Shown here: positions 35,201 through 45,422 of the stretch, in pieces
Position numbering within the stretch: position 1 is the stretch's first letter
Layout of the letters: the number at the start of each line of letters is the position of its first letter
From: Scytalidium lignicola
Taxonomy: Eukaryota; Ascomycota; Leotiomycetes
Direction of reading: 5' to 3'
NCBI GenBank assembly: GCA_002812745.2
Contig: NCSJ02000068.1
Span: 1-64,000 of the forward strand
Length of the DNA: 64,000 nt
Made by a program: the position numbers and the translations under genes
Notes under the pieces: generated by a model
Told to the model about the DNA's origin: nothing
Seen by the model: the letters and a program-made list of their open reading frames with translations, nothing else
Database searches by the model: none

Positions 35201-35566
35201 TCTCGCCGCAATAGCAACGACGCCTTCCTCGACCTTTCAAACTTGACGAGTAATCACCCTAGTACCACCAGCGCTAATAGCGTCGACGGTGAATCTCTCC
35301 CGGGAGATGCTGAGATCGATTTCCAGACACTTTGGAACTGGTTGCCGGGTAATAATAGTAGCAACATCAATATCAATAGCGATAGTAATTCTAAAGCAAC
35401 AACAATCCCGGTAGGTGGTGGAGATGAGCTTTCTGCATCTAGACCAAGTATGGTTGCCTCGGCTGACACTGGGAGAGACACGAATAGGAGTATGTATGCT
35501 CAAGGTTTAGGGGAGAGTAGTAGTATACCGTTGTTTAACATATCGAGCGATTTTAAGAGTAGTTAA
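32233..35566 (+). CDS. Zn2Cys6 fungal transcription factor
   Basis: Six exons: 32233-32313, 32806-33247, 33334-33542, 33598-33952, 34005-34683 and 34738-35566; 2595 nt, 864 aa. The binuclear cluster CX2CX6CX5CX2CX6C (Cys18, 21, 28, 34, 37, 44) is split by a 492 nt intron after the KRRKQK basic turn. The central fungal_trans domain (PF04082) shows YLGDSASLSYLQLIRMI, then FWSIQALALMTVYMLA and MAVRSAFSLGLHKEE, and RRNLWRTLFILDRFLSASLGRP. The C-terminus is Ser/Asn-rich and disordered, with an acidic activation-like patch (DAEIDFQTLWNWLPG). It should bind CGG-type sites as a dimer; its regulon is unknown. Confidence 0.92.
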
Positions 35567-36180
35567 GGTGGAGGTATTTTTCTTTGGGTGGTTGTATTTA
35601 CTTTGGATTTGTCTTTGTTGTGGTGAGGGAGAGGAAAGAATCGTTCGGATTGAATAGGGGGAAATAGGGGAGTCGAATGGAATGGAGAAAGGGCGTCNTT
35701 TTTTTTTCGGGTAGTATGGAGGGGATTTGTGTTGGCAACAAAAGAGGTGGAAGGAGGAATTCNTTTTCTGTTACNAAAAAAAGGGTTAGACATTTGTTGC
35801 AAGGTTTCTTCCTTTTTTTAATATTCTTCTTTTATTTTTTTGGGTTGCGAGAGAGCAAACTTATGTACAGTACAGATATGTACAAATGAAAACTGTGGGT
35901 CTCTTTTGGTCAGAATAAAAGGGAGTAAATGAAGTAACAACGGTATTTATGGGACGGGCTATTTAACTTTCATTGACTGATTAACTACTTCACACCACAA
36001 CCTTTAAAAGTAACAGTACAATGTAGCCGTACAAAAGAAACATAGAGTGGCTGGGTTAAAATAAGAAGTTCCATCCATCTATTTAAATAAGGGAAGAATC
36101 TACATTTATACATACATGACTCTCCCCCAGACTACATCATTCATTCTTCTTCCATATTTTCTTTAAGGGCTGAGAGCATT
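35567..36180. other. Spacer between convergent genes
   Basis: The 614 bp separates the stops of the Zn2Cys6 gene and PDX1 and holds both 3' UTRs. It has long T runs and three N positions (35698, 35763, 35775). A GTACAGTAC 9-mer lies at 35865. Confidence 0.5.
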
Positions 36181-37585
36181 TCACAATACTAACCTCCCCG
36201 GCTCCTCTTCCAAGACAGCCCTCATTCTCTCCAAGAAAACCTCAGCCCTCTCCTCGTCACCCTTTGGTACAGTAACACTGAACACACTAACTGGCGCGAG
36301 TTCTGAAAATCCAGATAATGGAGGCTCAGCAGCGGGCGTAGAGACCTGCTTCTTCCCGGACAGGATATCGATAATATCAAGTTTCTTGGATTGTGGAGGC
36401 GTCGCAGTAGTAGAAGTAGAAGTGGTTGTCGAGGATGATGACTGTTGAGGCAGAGCAGTGATTTGCGGTAAAAAGTTCCCCCTAACGCCGTACTCTGACG
36501 AGACGTTGTTCAGGCCAAGGACCTCATTGAAGAGTTCGTCGGCTGTTGGTTTCGCTGTCTTGGAGCGTGGAAGCTCGTCGTTGGCTACGTCCGTGGCGCG
36601 AGCTATGAATGTTGAGAGCGGGAGGTAGACGCCTAAAGTGCTCTGGATCCTCTTCTGCACCTCGAGCACGGCTTTCATGGAGATGGGCAGCGCGACTTCG
36701 AGATCTTCGATTATAGGCTCTGGGGCCGGAGCTGCGGCTTTGGATGCTGGTGGAGCGGCAGGGGCGATCTTGATGTTGCTTAGATCGAGGTGAGATCGTT
36801 CCTCGATTTTGCTGGAGAGCTCGGCTGGGTAGGACTCGGATATGGAACCTACGTAGGCTAGGACGTCGCCTTTAAGTAAACGGTTGTTTGGTCCTGTGGG
36901 CGTCATGTTCTCTATGGCGGATTTGTCCAGTCCCAGCTGGTGTATTAGATATTCAACTGAAGGGAGGAGAGGGTAGGTCTGCTTTTGCGCCTTCTTTCCG
37001 GAACTCTTCTTCGCTGGTGGAGCTGCGGGTTTCGATGACGGCTCGGGTTGGGTTGGTGGTTTTGATTCAGTTGAGGATTCAGCTTTCGCAGACTCTTCGC
37101 TCAAAGAGGGTACTTTGTCTTCGGGGGGGATCTCAAGAGTGCTGATGTCGTCACCAGGTTCCGCAAGGACACCAATTCTTGTGCCGACTTTGATTCCCTT
37201 GCTTCCATCAGCTTGGTAGATTTTGGCAACTACTCCGTCCTCTTGTGCTTCGACATCCATTGATGCCTTGTCGGTCTCAATCTCTAGCAGGACGTCTCCG
37301 GCGGAAAAGGAATCCCCTTCCTTCACTTTCCAACTCGCGATACTTCCCTCCGTCATTGTGGGTGAGAGAGCAGGCATCGTGAAGTTATGAGCTGCGAGAG
37401 AAGTGGCGGATGAGCGGAAGCCTACGGAATTATTTGCACATTAGCTAAGAGCTCTTTTTCTGAAGCCTTTTATCCTGCCGTTCTACTCTTCATCGAACGG
37501 ACTGACCTCGAGATGTAGCATCTTGTCGCAATTGGCGTGCAGTGAGCCTTGCCGACAACCGGCAAGCTGCTGCAAAAGACGCCAT
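36181..37585 (-). CDS. PDX1: Pyruvate dehydrogenase complex protein X (E3-binding component)
   Basis: Two exons on the minus strand, 37585-37507 and 37421-36181; 439 aa. An Arg/Ser/Ala-rich mitochondrial presequence is followed by a complete lipoyl domain (MPALSPTMTEGSIASWKVKE at residue 42 onward, lipoyl Lys78 in ETDKAS). A Pro/Ser/Lys linker leads to the E3-binding (peripheral subunit-binding) domain LLPSVEYLIHQLGLDKSAI. The C-terminal part is related to the E2 core but shortened and lacks the catalytic HxxxDG motif, which marks protein X rather than E2. It anchors E3 (dihydrolipoamide dehydrogenase) in the complex in the mitochondrial matrix. A possible GTTAGT donor just before the stop could produce a different C-terminus. 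It diverges from a second predicted mitochondrial gene. Confidence 0.93.
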
Positions 37586-37914
37586 TATTGACACCTGTGT
37601 TTGAAGCCCAATTGAGCTCGGGGATGGAAAGTTGATTCGGGGGAATTAAGCTTCGCTGGCCGAGATGTTGGTTGGGATGGTTCAACGGAACATCAAAATG
37701 CACGGACCTCCGAAAGTATTAGGATAAAATATTTCACCGAATCGCCGAGATATATTTTGGAATATGGTAAGATGTTTTTGCAAGGGAACCGAGCTCTTTT
37801 TTGAGTGAGAGGGGACAAATTATAATTAGTCTCGTTATTTCCACGGTAATTAGACCAATTGATTCTGTTATTGAAGGTATATTTGATAACTAATTGGAAA
37901 TTTCTTTCAATCAG
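37586..37914. promoter_or_regulatory. Bidirectional promoter of PDX1 and a mitochondrial membrane protein gene
   Basis: Only 329 bp separate the two divergent start codons, so both promoters must be inside it. Both products carry mitochondrial presequences, which suggests shared control. I see no clear binding site. Confidence 0.5.
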
Positions 37915-38961
37915 ATGCCAGCGTTCTCAAGGGGGGCCTTCCTACTGCGTCTGCAGGTCAATTGCAGCAGAGGAGCTCAGAATCAATTACACCACTTCAG
38001 CTTTATATCCAATGCAGGCCGTCACTCCTCTCGATACCAATTCTCAACAAGCACTTTCCTCCGTGCAGTGAAGAAAGCCCAGTCAAAAGTCCAACATGTC
38101 CTCCCTCCAAAGCCAAAACCATCCTCATCATCCATACCCTCCTTGTCCAAAACCAAACCGACAGCTCCTCCAGTCTACCAAACCTTTGCCGCAACCCTCG
38201 CGCAAAAGCCGAATCCAACTCTCCTCTACCAAGCCCCCAGCCACACACTGTTCATCTTCTCCAGCTACACCGCAGCAGCCTTCTTCTTCAGCTACGCTGG
38301 CATAAGTTTCTACTCCAACTACCTCTTCCCGCCGCCAGATCTCTCGACCTGGGTGCCCATAGCGTTTGCGGGGATATGCTTCATGATGGGCGCATTCGGG
38401 GGATGGATATTACTTGGTCCGGCCGGGATCGTGAAGTCCATTACTGCGATACCGCAAAGGGCGCTTACTTCCGCAGCGACGACGTCGGCAGCAGCGGGAG
38501 GGAAGAAAGTCGCTACCAGTATTGCCGCTGTTAGTTCTCAACCAGAGCTCAAACTCGAAGTCGAGCTCCGAAAGATGTTTCCCATCCCCTTCTTCCCAGC
38601 TAGGAAAATCCTGGCCAAGCCAGAAGAAGTAGTCTTCCACCACCGTCTCGCTGCCCCAGCCGTCAATGAGAAGAAGCTCGGTGCGGCGGAATTACGAGCC
38701 ATGCGCATACAAGCGGAGGAGGAAAAGAGGAAGAAGTTGGAGTACGAGAGGTCACATATTTTGTCGGCGCCGTTTCGACATGCTAGTGTTGCGTTTTACG
38801 GACTGTTCAGGGCACTCAGACAGACGTGGACGAGGGAAGGGTTTGCGAAGATTCAGGTTAAGGGGAGGGGATATAAGTTGGATGTTTCTGATGGATGGGC
38901 CTTGGATGAGGGGAGAGCTTTGGATAGGTTGGTTAGTATTAAGCCACGGCCGGGAGTGTGA
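37915..38961 (+). CDS. Predicted mitochondrial inner-membrane protein, unknown function
   Basis: One exon, 348 aa. The upstream in-frame codon at 37894 is TTG, so the ATG at 37915 is the start. The first 50 residues (MPAFSRGAFLLRLQ, later FSTSTFLRAVKKAQSK) are basic and hydroxylated without acidic residues, as in a mitochondrial presequence. After a Pro/Ser/Lys linker come two transmembrane segments at about 112-137 and 146-172, the second Gly-rich. The soluble C-terminal half includes FPIPFFPARKILAKPEEVVFH-like and long basic helices (RIQAEEEKRKKLEYERS). I cannot name the family; a TMEM186/TMEM223-like protein is one possibility. Confidence 0.82.
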   Translation: MPAFSRGAFLLRLQVNCSRGAQNQLHHFSFISNAGRHSSRYQFSTSTFLRAVKKAQSKVQHVLPPKPKPSSSSIPSLSKTKPTAPPVYQTFAATLAQKPNPTLLYQAPSHTLFIFSSYTAAAFFFSYAGISFYSNYLFPPPDLSTWVPIAFAGICFMMGAFGGWILLGPAGIVKSITAIPQRALTSAATTSAAAGGKKVATSIAAVSSQPELKLEVELRKMFPIPFFPARKILAKPEEVVFHHRLAAPAVNEKKLGAAELRAMRIQAEEEKRKKLEYERSHILSAPFRHASVAFYGLFRALRQTWTREGFAKIQVKGRGYKLDVSDGWALDEGRALDRLVSIKPRPGV

Positions 38962-41900
38962 TTGATTGATGGCATTCTTCTCGTTTTAAGTGTAATTATA
39001 TATGAGTGTGTATATATAAATGTATGTTTTGATAGAGCTTTGGGTGGGAGGTTTGTATCTACTCTCACTAGAATAAACCACACTATACAGTATCAATTTG
39101 TCACTTTGAATAGTATAAGGATATACAACACAATACTGTATTGTATCTGCTACATCATTCTCAATAGTAACCATACCAAACACACCTCTCATTATCCGTT
39201 ATCCATTATCCATCACCAAAGACAATAGCCCCAACCAAATGATAAGCCCAGCATCTACNAAAAAAAGAAAACCCACCATCCCCTTCCAGCCTAGCTTATC
39301 GCGAATACCCGTCCGTCCACATCCCTATCAACCTCTCGCTATCGAAGCCCACAACCCACCGCGCAACCCACCAACTTTGTCCAAATTAGGCAATCCGGTG
39401 TGAATAGGCAAAAATCCCATCTAAGTTACTTTTTAATTAGTAACATGTGAATAATAACGCCGTTAGTTCCACCCCCCACCAGCCAGAAGAAGAGACAAAA
39501 TTGTGTAATTATACATATTCGTGTTCATAAGATTATCCCCCCCCTTCCATGGCCCACTTTTTAATACAGTAACCCCCCCTCTCACATCTCAGGGTCTGAT
39601 AAACCAGTTTTACTGTACCCGTTCGAACATGGTACAGTACAGTGAATAGTTCGTTTCATAATGATTTTGATGTCTGCACGATCTTGCTGACTCTCGGGTA
39701 TCGGTATGTAAACGCACCAATTGAAAAAACTTGCAGACTAGTTTAAGTTTTCTTCGAACCCCACCTCCGAATTCCGATTCCAGGGAAAGATTAACTAACC
39801 TCTTCGTTCTCCCCTTGTAGGTACAGACACACGACATATCCCAAACAAAATGCAAGGCTGTTGTTGTTGTTTCTTGTCTTGGATGTGTTTGGATGTAGTG
39901 TGTGTCACATGAACGTAGGGCGCGCGAGATAATGACGCAATGATTGCTCTTGTTACTACTGTACTTGGACTGCAATTGTAACTATTGTCCGGTAGTTGAC
40001 TCTGACTCTAACCTCAATTAATGCCCGACTACACATGGGTTTTGCTGCCCTGTACTTGTACTATAACTAGAACGGAGTAGTCTACAGTACTACGCAGTTC
40101 TTGAAGACAACAACTTTGGAGTTCACAAGAAAAGTGTTTTTGATTTTCAAGACAATTCATCTGTGTGTCTGCATAATAAATGCATCGCTGTAGCTATGAC
40201 CCTCCATCCCTCCCTCAAAGCTGAAAAGAATATGATTCATTATCTTTGATATCTGGTGGCGAAAAGGAAGACACAGAAGAGAGAATGTCGGTGAAGCGGT
40301 GAATGTGAATGGTGAATATAGTGAGGCAAACGAGTGATAATGTCGTGAGTTGAACAAAATACCCTAGGTAGAGTAGGCATATCCCTGTGGTTGCACACAC
40401 ACTCACACTCACACTCTTTAAAAAAAAAGGGGGACTATTCTGCACAGTATCACGATGGCTTAGTAGCTTCCTCCTCTCGACAATCTGTGATCTTAACATG
40501 CTCGATGATATACATGTACTGTACTGTACTGCAATGTGTACTAGAGCAACATCGGCCTATGGACGGGCTTAACTTGCATTCCCTCTCCTCTGAGCTTGCA
40601 TGGTTAGCGCGTCGGCGAGCTGCACGTCGCAGGGTCCACGGCCAAAGCTCTGGGAAGGATTTTGGACAGTTTCTTAGTTCATTCCATCGATGTGGCCTGT
40701 GTGGTTGGTGGCCTATGGCCTCTTGGCCCTGTGGCCGCTGGCTTGCTTGCTTTGCTTGGATCCCTTCATATCGGGGACTTTCGATAAGATCAGATTAACC
40801 TTTTTCTTTCCTTTCTTTGTGGTGCCCACAAAGTTGCTGCATGGGTTTGTCATGCAATCATTTTTGTTCTAAGGGTCCTGTAGGGATGTAAGTTATCTCT
40901 ATCACTTCCTCTCGTAATTAATTTGACTTCCTAGGATTGTTGCCCCTCTCACCGCCCCAAAGTTTCCGATATTTAGATTAAATCCCTTTCCTTTATCGTC
41001 TTGTGTGACGCTTGGCAACAAGGCAGGAGGAAGAGGCGGCTGTTTCTGTCTTTCTTTCCAAAAGCCTGCATATTAAAGGTGATCATGATCATCATTCCTG
41101 GCAGCTAACTTGCTGTATTATTGCCGTCGGTAGATCTTAAACCCCTACAAAAAAACCCCACGAACTCAAGGCATTGGGCACCGTTGAATGTTTTGATCCA
41201 AGATCCTGTACAAATAAACACGGGCGTGGCGGCGCTTGATGCGATAATCAGCGAACGCGAGTGAGACACCAGCTGGGAAGAGAAAGCGTGAAAAGAGGTG
41301 CAATCACAAATGAAAAGCTCCGACATCCGACCCCACATCGCGCAAGGTAGGTGGGCAAGGGAGGGGATAGTTATGTAGGGGGCCAATTAACCCACGCGAT
41401 GCGAGTCCGTCCATGGCCCAAAGGATTTCGCTGCAGATTGACGAAGAAGTAGAAAAGATCTGTGGTGCGATTGCTCTGGTGGTGGTGGTGTGTGTACCTA
41501 CCTTTTTGCTGCATCGTCGTCCGGATGGGTCCAATCGAACGACGATGGCCGACATCATGCTGCAGTGCAGGCTCGGAAGGACGTTGTTGGGCAACCAATC
41601 TCTCCAATCCATCCTCTTCAAACCTCCAAGAGCCGGGCATGGGGCCAAAGGCAAATTTCTCGACTAATAACTGCACTTCTGCTGCACCGAAGCGTCATGG
41701 TCTTTGCCTTGTCGTGACAAGAAACGAGAAACGCAGTCCGTATGTCTCCGAGAGAATGCAAAATGATGGCCTTGGAGTATATCAAGTCTTTCCATAGGTG
41801 GCAAGGGGTTGTGCCAAGTTGACGTGCACGCGGTGTCTTTTAGTTCTCCATATCATGACACTCATGACACACATAAGCTTGCTGAGGGGCAAAAACACCG

Positions 41901-42464
41901 TAATCCCAGGCAAGGAGCTCGTGCCAAATGACGAAAGACTGCGCCGAAATAACCGAAAAGTTGACAGAATACAGTAATGAGGGGCGCAACGTTTCTTGAA
42001 ATAGCAAGAATATTACAAGTAGACAAAATAGCCGTTTTAACGAAGTTAGGGCCTGGTAAATGGACGAATAGTCGTCCATAAGACAATATTTTACATCAGC
42101 TTACACCAGAATATGGTGTGGTTTGGTGTCGTGATATAATGCTGGGTGAAATAGCTACTGCAGCCNTTTTTTTATTGATACGTGAATAACAGTAAACTGT
42201 CATATTGTAGTAGTATTATGGCTTCACCTGACCTCTGCACGGGGATGGCCGTTTGAGGCTGAATGAAGTGAAATCTGACCCTTTCTCGTATCTTCCGTGC
42301 ATATCACGGCCGCACTTCTAGTAATCTGGCAAAAAGAGACGGTGAGTGTGGTCGATGAATGTGACCAGCCACGATGATTATTAGGTCAGTTTTGTTTTTA
42401 AAAAGGGTGTGTGAGTGAGTCTGAAAAAGTGTGCGTAATAGGGAGTGTGTGAGAATTGAGGATG

Positions 42465-42482
42465 AGTGTGTGTGTGTGTGTG
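42465..42482 (+). repeat. (GT)9 dinucleotide microsatellite
   Basis: A perfect GT run inside a wider TG/GTGTGAG-rich stretch (42405-42560). Confidence 0.85.
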
Positions 42483-43495
42483 GTGCTTGTGTGGGATGTG
42501 TGAGATGCGTGAGGCTTGGCTGGCCTGATCTACGCAACAGATGGGTGTGCGTGTGTGTGTGTGATATGTGAAGCCGATGTGAGGAAACTTTTACTTTTGA
42601 GACCCCGCGAGAAGGAGCATCGCGATGCTAATTGAGGCGGTGAAAGGTTTGGTCTGGGATTACAGATCATGGGAAGCACAGGACACCTCCAATAACCGGG
42701 CAGGATCGCACGGCGAACGGTGTCAGACATGGCGTCGCATGTATGTCAATCTCATGCCGCTACCCCAGTACTGGACAGAACAGCATTATGATTTTGCCTC
42801 CATGTTCCGTGTGCGTCTTTCATTATCGTCGTCGTCGACATCGTTTGATGCCGGGCCAAGGAGGTGTTCCATGCTCCATGCTTCAAGCTCCCAGCTCCCA
42901 GCTCAAATCAGCATCGTGGGGCGGGAAAGCAACCTAGGACGATGGCGAGTGCCATTGGCCGTGGAGCGGGAATTGCGAGGCGTCTGTTCAGGCCCGTCGC
43001 GGCTGGGAAATGGGCAGAAGATGGCGAGAAATGAAATTGCTCTCTCGAGTCGCCGGCGCGCTGCAGAGGGGCCAAACTCACTGCGGGACTAACTGGGACC
43101 AACTGGGACTAGGGGGAAGGCTTGGGGAGGGCTTGCATGCGCCCGGAGCACGTACTCTTCTGGCTCTCGCTCTTCGCTGGTGGGGGGGTCGTTCTGATTT
43201 AGGACCAAAAAAGGCATTTGGGTCAACTGGGATGGATGGCTTCCAGCATGCACGCAACGCTTGTTGATGGGCACGATGGGGACCTCAGATCCCTCTTGCG
43301 GTTGGTGCATCTTGGGAAGAGAATGAGATGACCATGACCAGCCCCGAATTGGTCGTCGTTGGCGATCGTTGCACGCTGGTAGGCTCTGGAGTTGCCTTCT
43401 CCAGTAACCAGCAATGCCCCTCGCTCGGCACTGATTCGCCGAGCGAGAGAGGACAGTTTCAGGTGCGCTGTGAGCAGCGAAATGAGACACCACAC

Positions 43496-43531
43496 GGCGC
43501 TCAGCACGGCGCTCAGCACGGCGCTCAGCAC
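43496..43531 (+). repeat. Three perfect 12-bp tandem units (GGCGCTCAGCAC)
   Basis: GGCGCTCAGCAC is repeated three times without a mismatch, followed by a partial TGTGCAG echo. It lies in the gene desert. On the minus strand it reads as AERR repeats in an ORF that I do not accept as a gene. Confidence 0.9.
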
Positions 43532-43885
43532 TGTGCAGAGCGCAGGTTGATTGAGCGTTGCATTTGAGCTGCCTTCTGTTGCGCCCGGTCGGCAGGCCTG
43601 GTTCTCCTGATTCAGGTCTTTCTTTCGTATTTGTATTACCTCTGGCTGTACGGTAAGCATCGGAAACCAAATGCAGCCGTTGGATGGTGGTACAGTACTT
43701 ACCAAGTCAATACAGTGGTGGGCCACAACAGGCAAGAGGACGGAGCGTTTTTTTTAGGTTGAGGTTTTTGATATTGACGGGGTCCACGGGGCACCCTGGC
43801 CTGCCTTCACTTTTAGCACGCCAGCCCTTCGTACGGTACGCTAAAGCTCAGCGTGTGCCCAGCGACTAAAACCCGTGCTCCTCCC

Positions 43886-43920
43886 AGGGATAGGGATAGG
43901 GATAGGGATTAGGGATTGGG
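43886..43920 (+). repeat. Hexamer repeat (AGGGAT)4 followed by TAGGGATTGGG
   Basis: Four AGGGAT units followed by a related TAGGGATTGGG. It resembles, but is not, the fungal telomere repeat TTAGGG. Confidence 0.85.
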
Positions 43921-45422
43921 ATGCTGAAGAACCCGCAGGCAAAAAAGCAAGTGTAGTGTCTGTGCTGGGGCGGGCGAACAAACACCCATACATCCATACA
44001 TCCATACTGTGTGTACTGTACTGTACTGGACTGTACAAGCCCTCTCGAATCCATCCCATCCCACCAAACAACCACCCCGGGCCCGCCTTGCGCCGAAATT
44101 GGATTTGCTCTGTGCTGAGCCAGAAACAGCCGTGCCCCGATCCAAGCATTGATGATCACTCCAACCAAACAAAACCCCCAGGGTCCCAGCTCCAAAACCT
44201 TCCCCGGTTGCTGCTGCTGCTTGCTCCGTCGTGAAATTAATTTACCACTTTGCTTGTGCTGTTTTTTGTTTGTTACTTCGCAGGTAACACCAGCACCAGC
44301 AGGAACTTCTTCTCTTTTCTCCTTTTCTCCTCCCCCCTTTTCTTTATTTTCCTGCTGTGTTTGCGTTGTGCTCTGCTGTGCTGTGCTGCGCCGTGCCGGA
44401 CGTGCAGCGGGAAACGCCATTCCTCAGCGCTTCTCTGCTGCTTCTCTCGAAGAGAAACGGCGAGTCTTCTTGTTGCAATCTTCCCCCCTCAGCCCCGCCC
44501 CCCCTTTCTGAGTGCATAGGCGCGGCAACAAGAGGGCAAAAAGGACGGACGGTGCGAGAAGGAGGAAATGGCTACAGCCAGATAATACGGTTACGGTACA
44601 CAAGAAAAGACGACGGCGACCTTTCCCAAAGACCCAGGACACGACACAGGGCGCATATTACCTAGCCAAGGGTGGAGCATCCAAACCTGCACCCACCACA
44701 CAAAAAGAGCACCTGCGACGCACCACCGACCTCGCTCCACGACCAGTGTTGCATTAAACTGATGCACACAGCTTCGCAGTCGTGAAGCCACTCGCCTCCA
44801 CTATTGGCGCTAGGGGTGCCGAAGAGACGAAGCGCGGCAGAATCTCATTTCATCTCTGCTGCTGCTGCTCCATTATCTTAGGCTTCGTTTCCTTTGTGTT
44901 TCGTGGCTCCTCGAGTGCGATCCCCGTGCAAGTGCCTCAGAGCAGCGTTGCTCTCCGTGCAGGGCACGACCTCCAAACAAGGACGTGTTGGTAGAAGAGG
45001 TATGTTGGAATCTTTCATGTTCACTTTCTGCACGTACTCGAAAAAAAAGTTGCGTTGTGGTGGCTGCCCAAATTCCTGGAAACGAAATTCTTTGGACCGC
45101 CAACCGGCCGGCAAAGAAGGAAAGGCGAAAGGGAGAGAAGGCATTTGTTTCGGAACCACCACCACCACCTAAAACTCGAGCCTCGCACACGACGTCACTC
45201 ATATTTCTACTTGAAACATACGTTTACTCTCGTGCAACCGTTTGATTGATCTTGGAAATCGTCTAACGTTAATGTGGTTCCTGCAGAAACACCGTCCAAC
45301 TCCGACAGCTGGGAATACTCGCGGCTGAGTCCCCAGGTCAGGATACCTCCTATTCCCCCGCCCCAAGGGCCATAGACTCGAACCCTTCACATATTCTTCC
45401 ACATGCATCCTCAGTATCCTCA

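Larger units (their letters stand above)
38962..45422. other. 6.5 kb gene desert
   Basis: No reading frame here has protein-like composition, despite many ORFs of 60-190 codons on both strands. The area holds simple repeats (see separate entries), six GTACTGTAC-type 9-mers (39632, 40516, 40521, 43690, 44013, 44018), two N positions (39259, 42166), and CT-rich stretches just before the LRR gene. The right end (about 44900-45422) is probably promoter and leader of the gene at 45423. Long non-coding transcripts could be present but cannot be seen from sequence alone. Confidence 0.55.

Noticed and set aside
43089..43735. Minus-strand ORFs of 193 and 170 codons in the gene desert, one with AERR repeats
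   Set aside because: The repeat is the 12-bp tandem sequence and the rest is random-looking. Two different frames are open at once, which argues for composition rather than coding.
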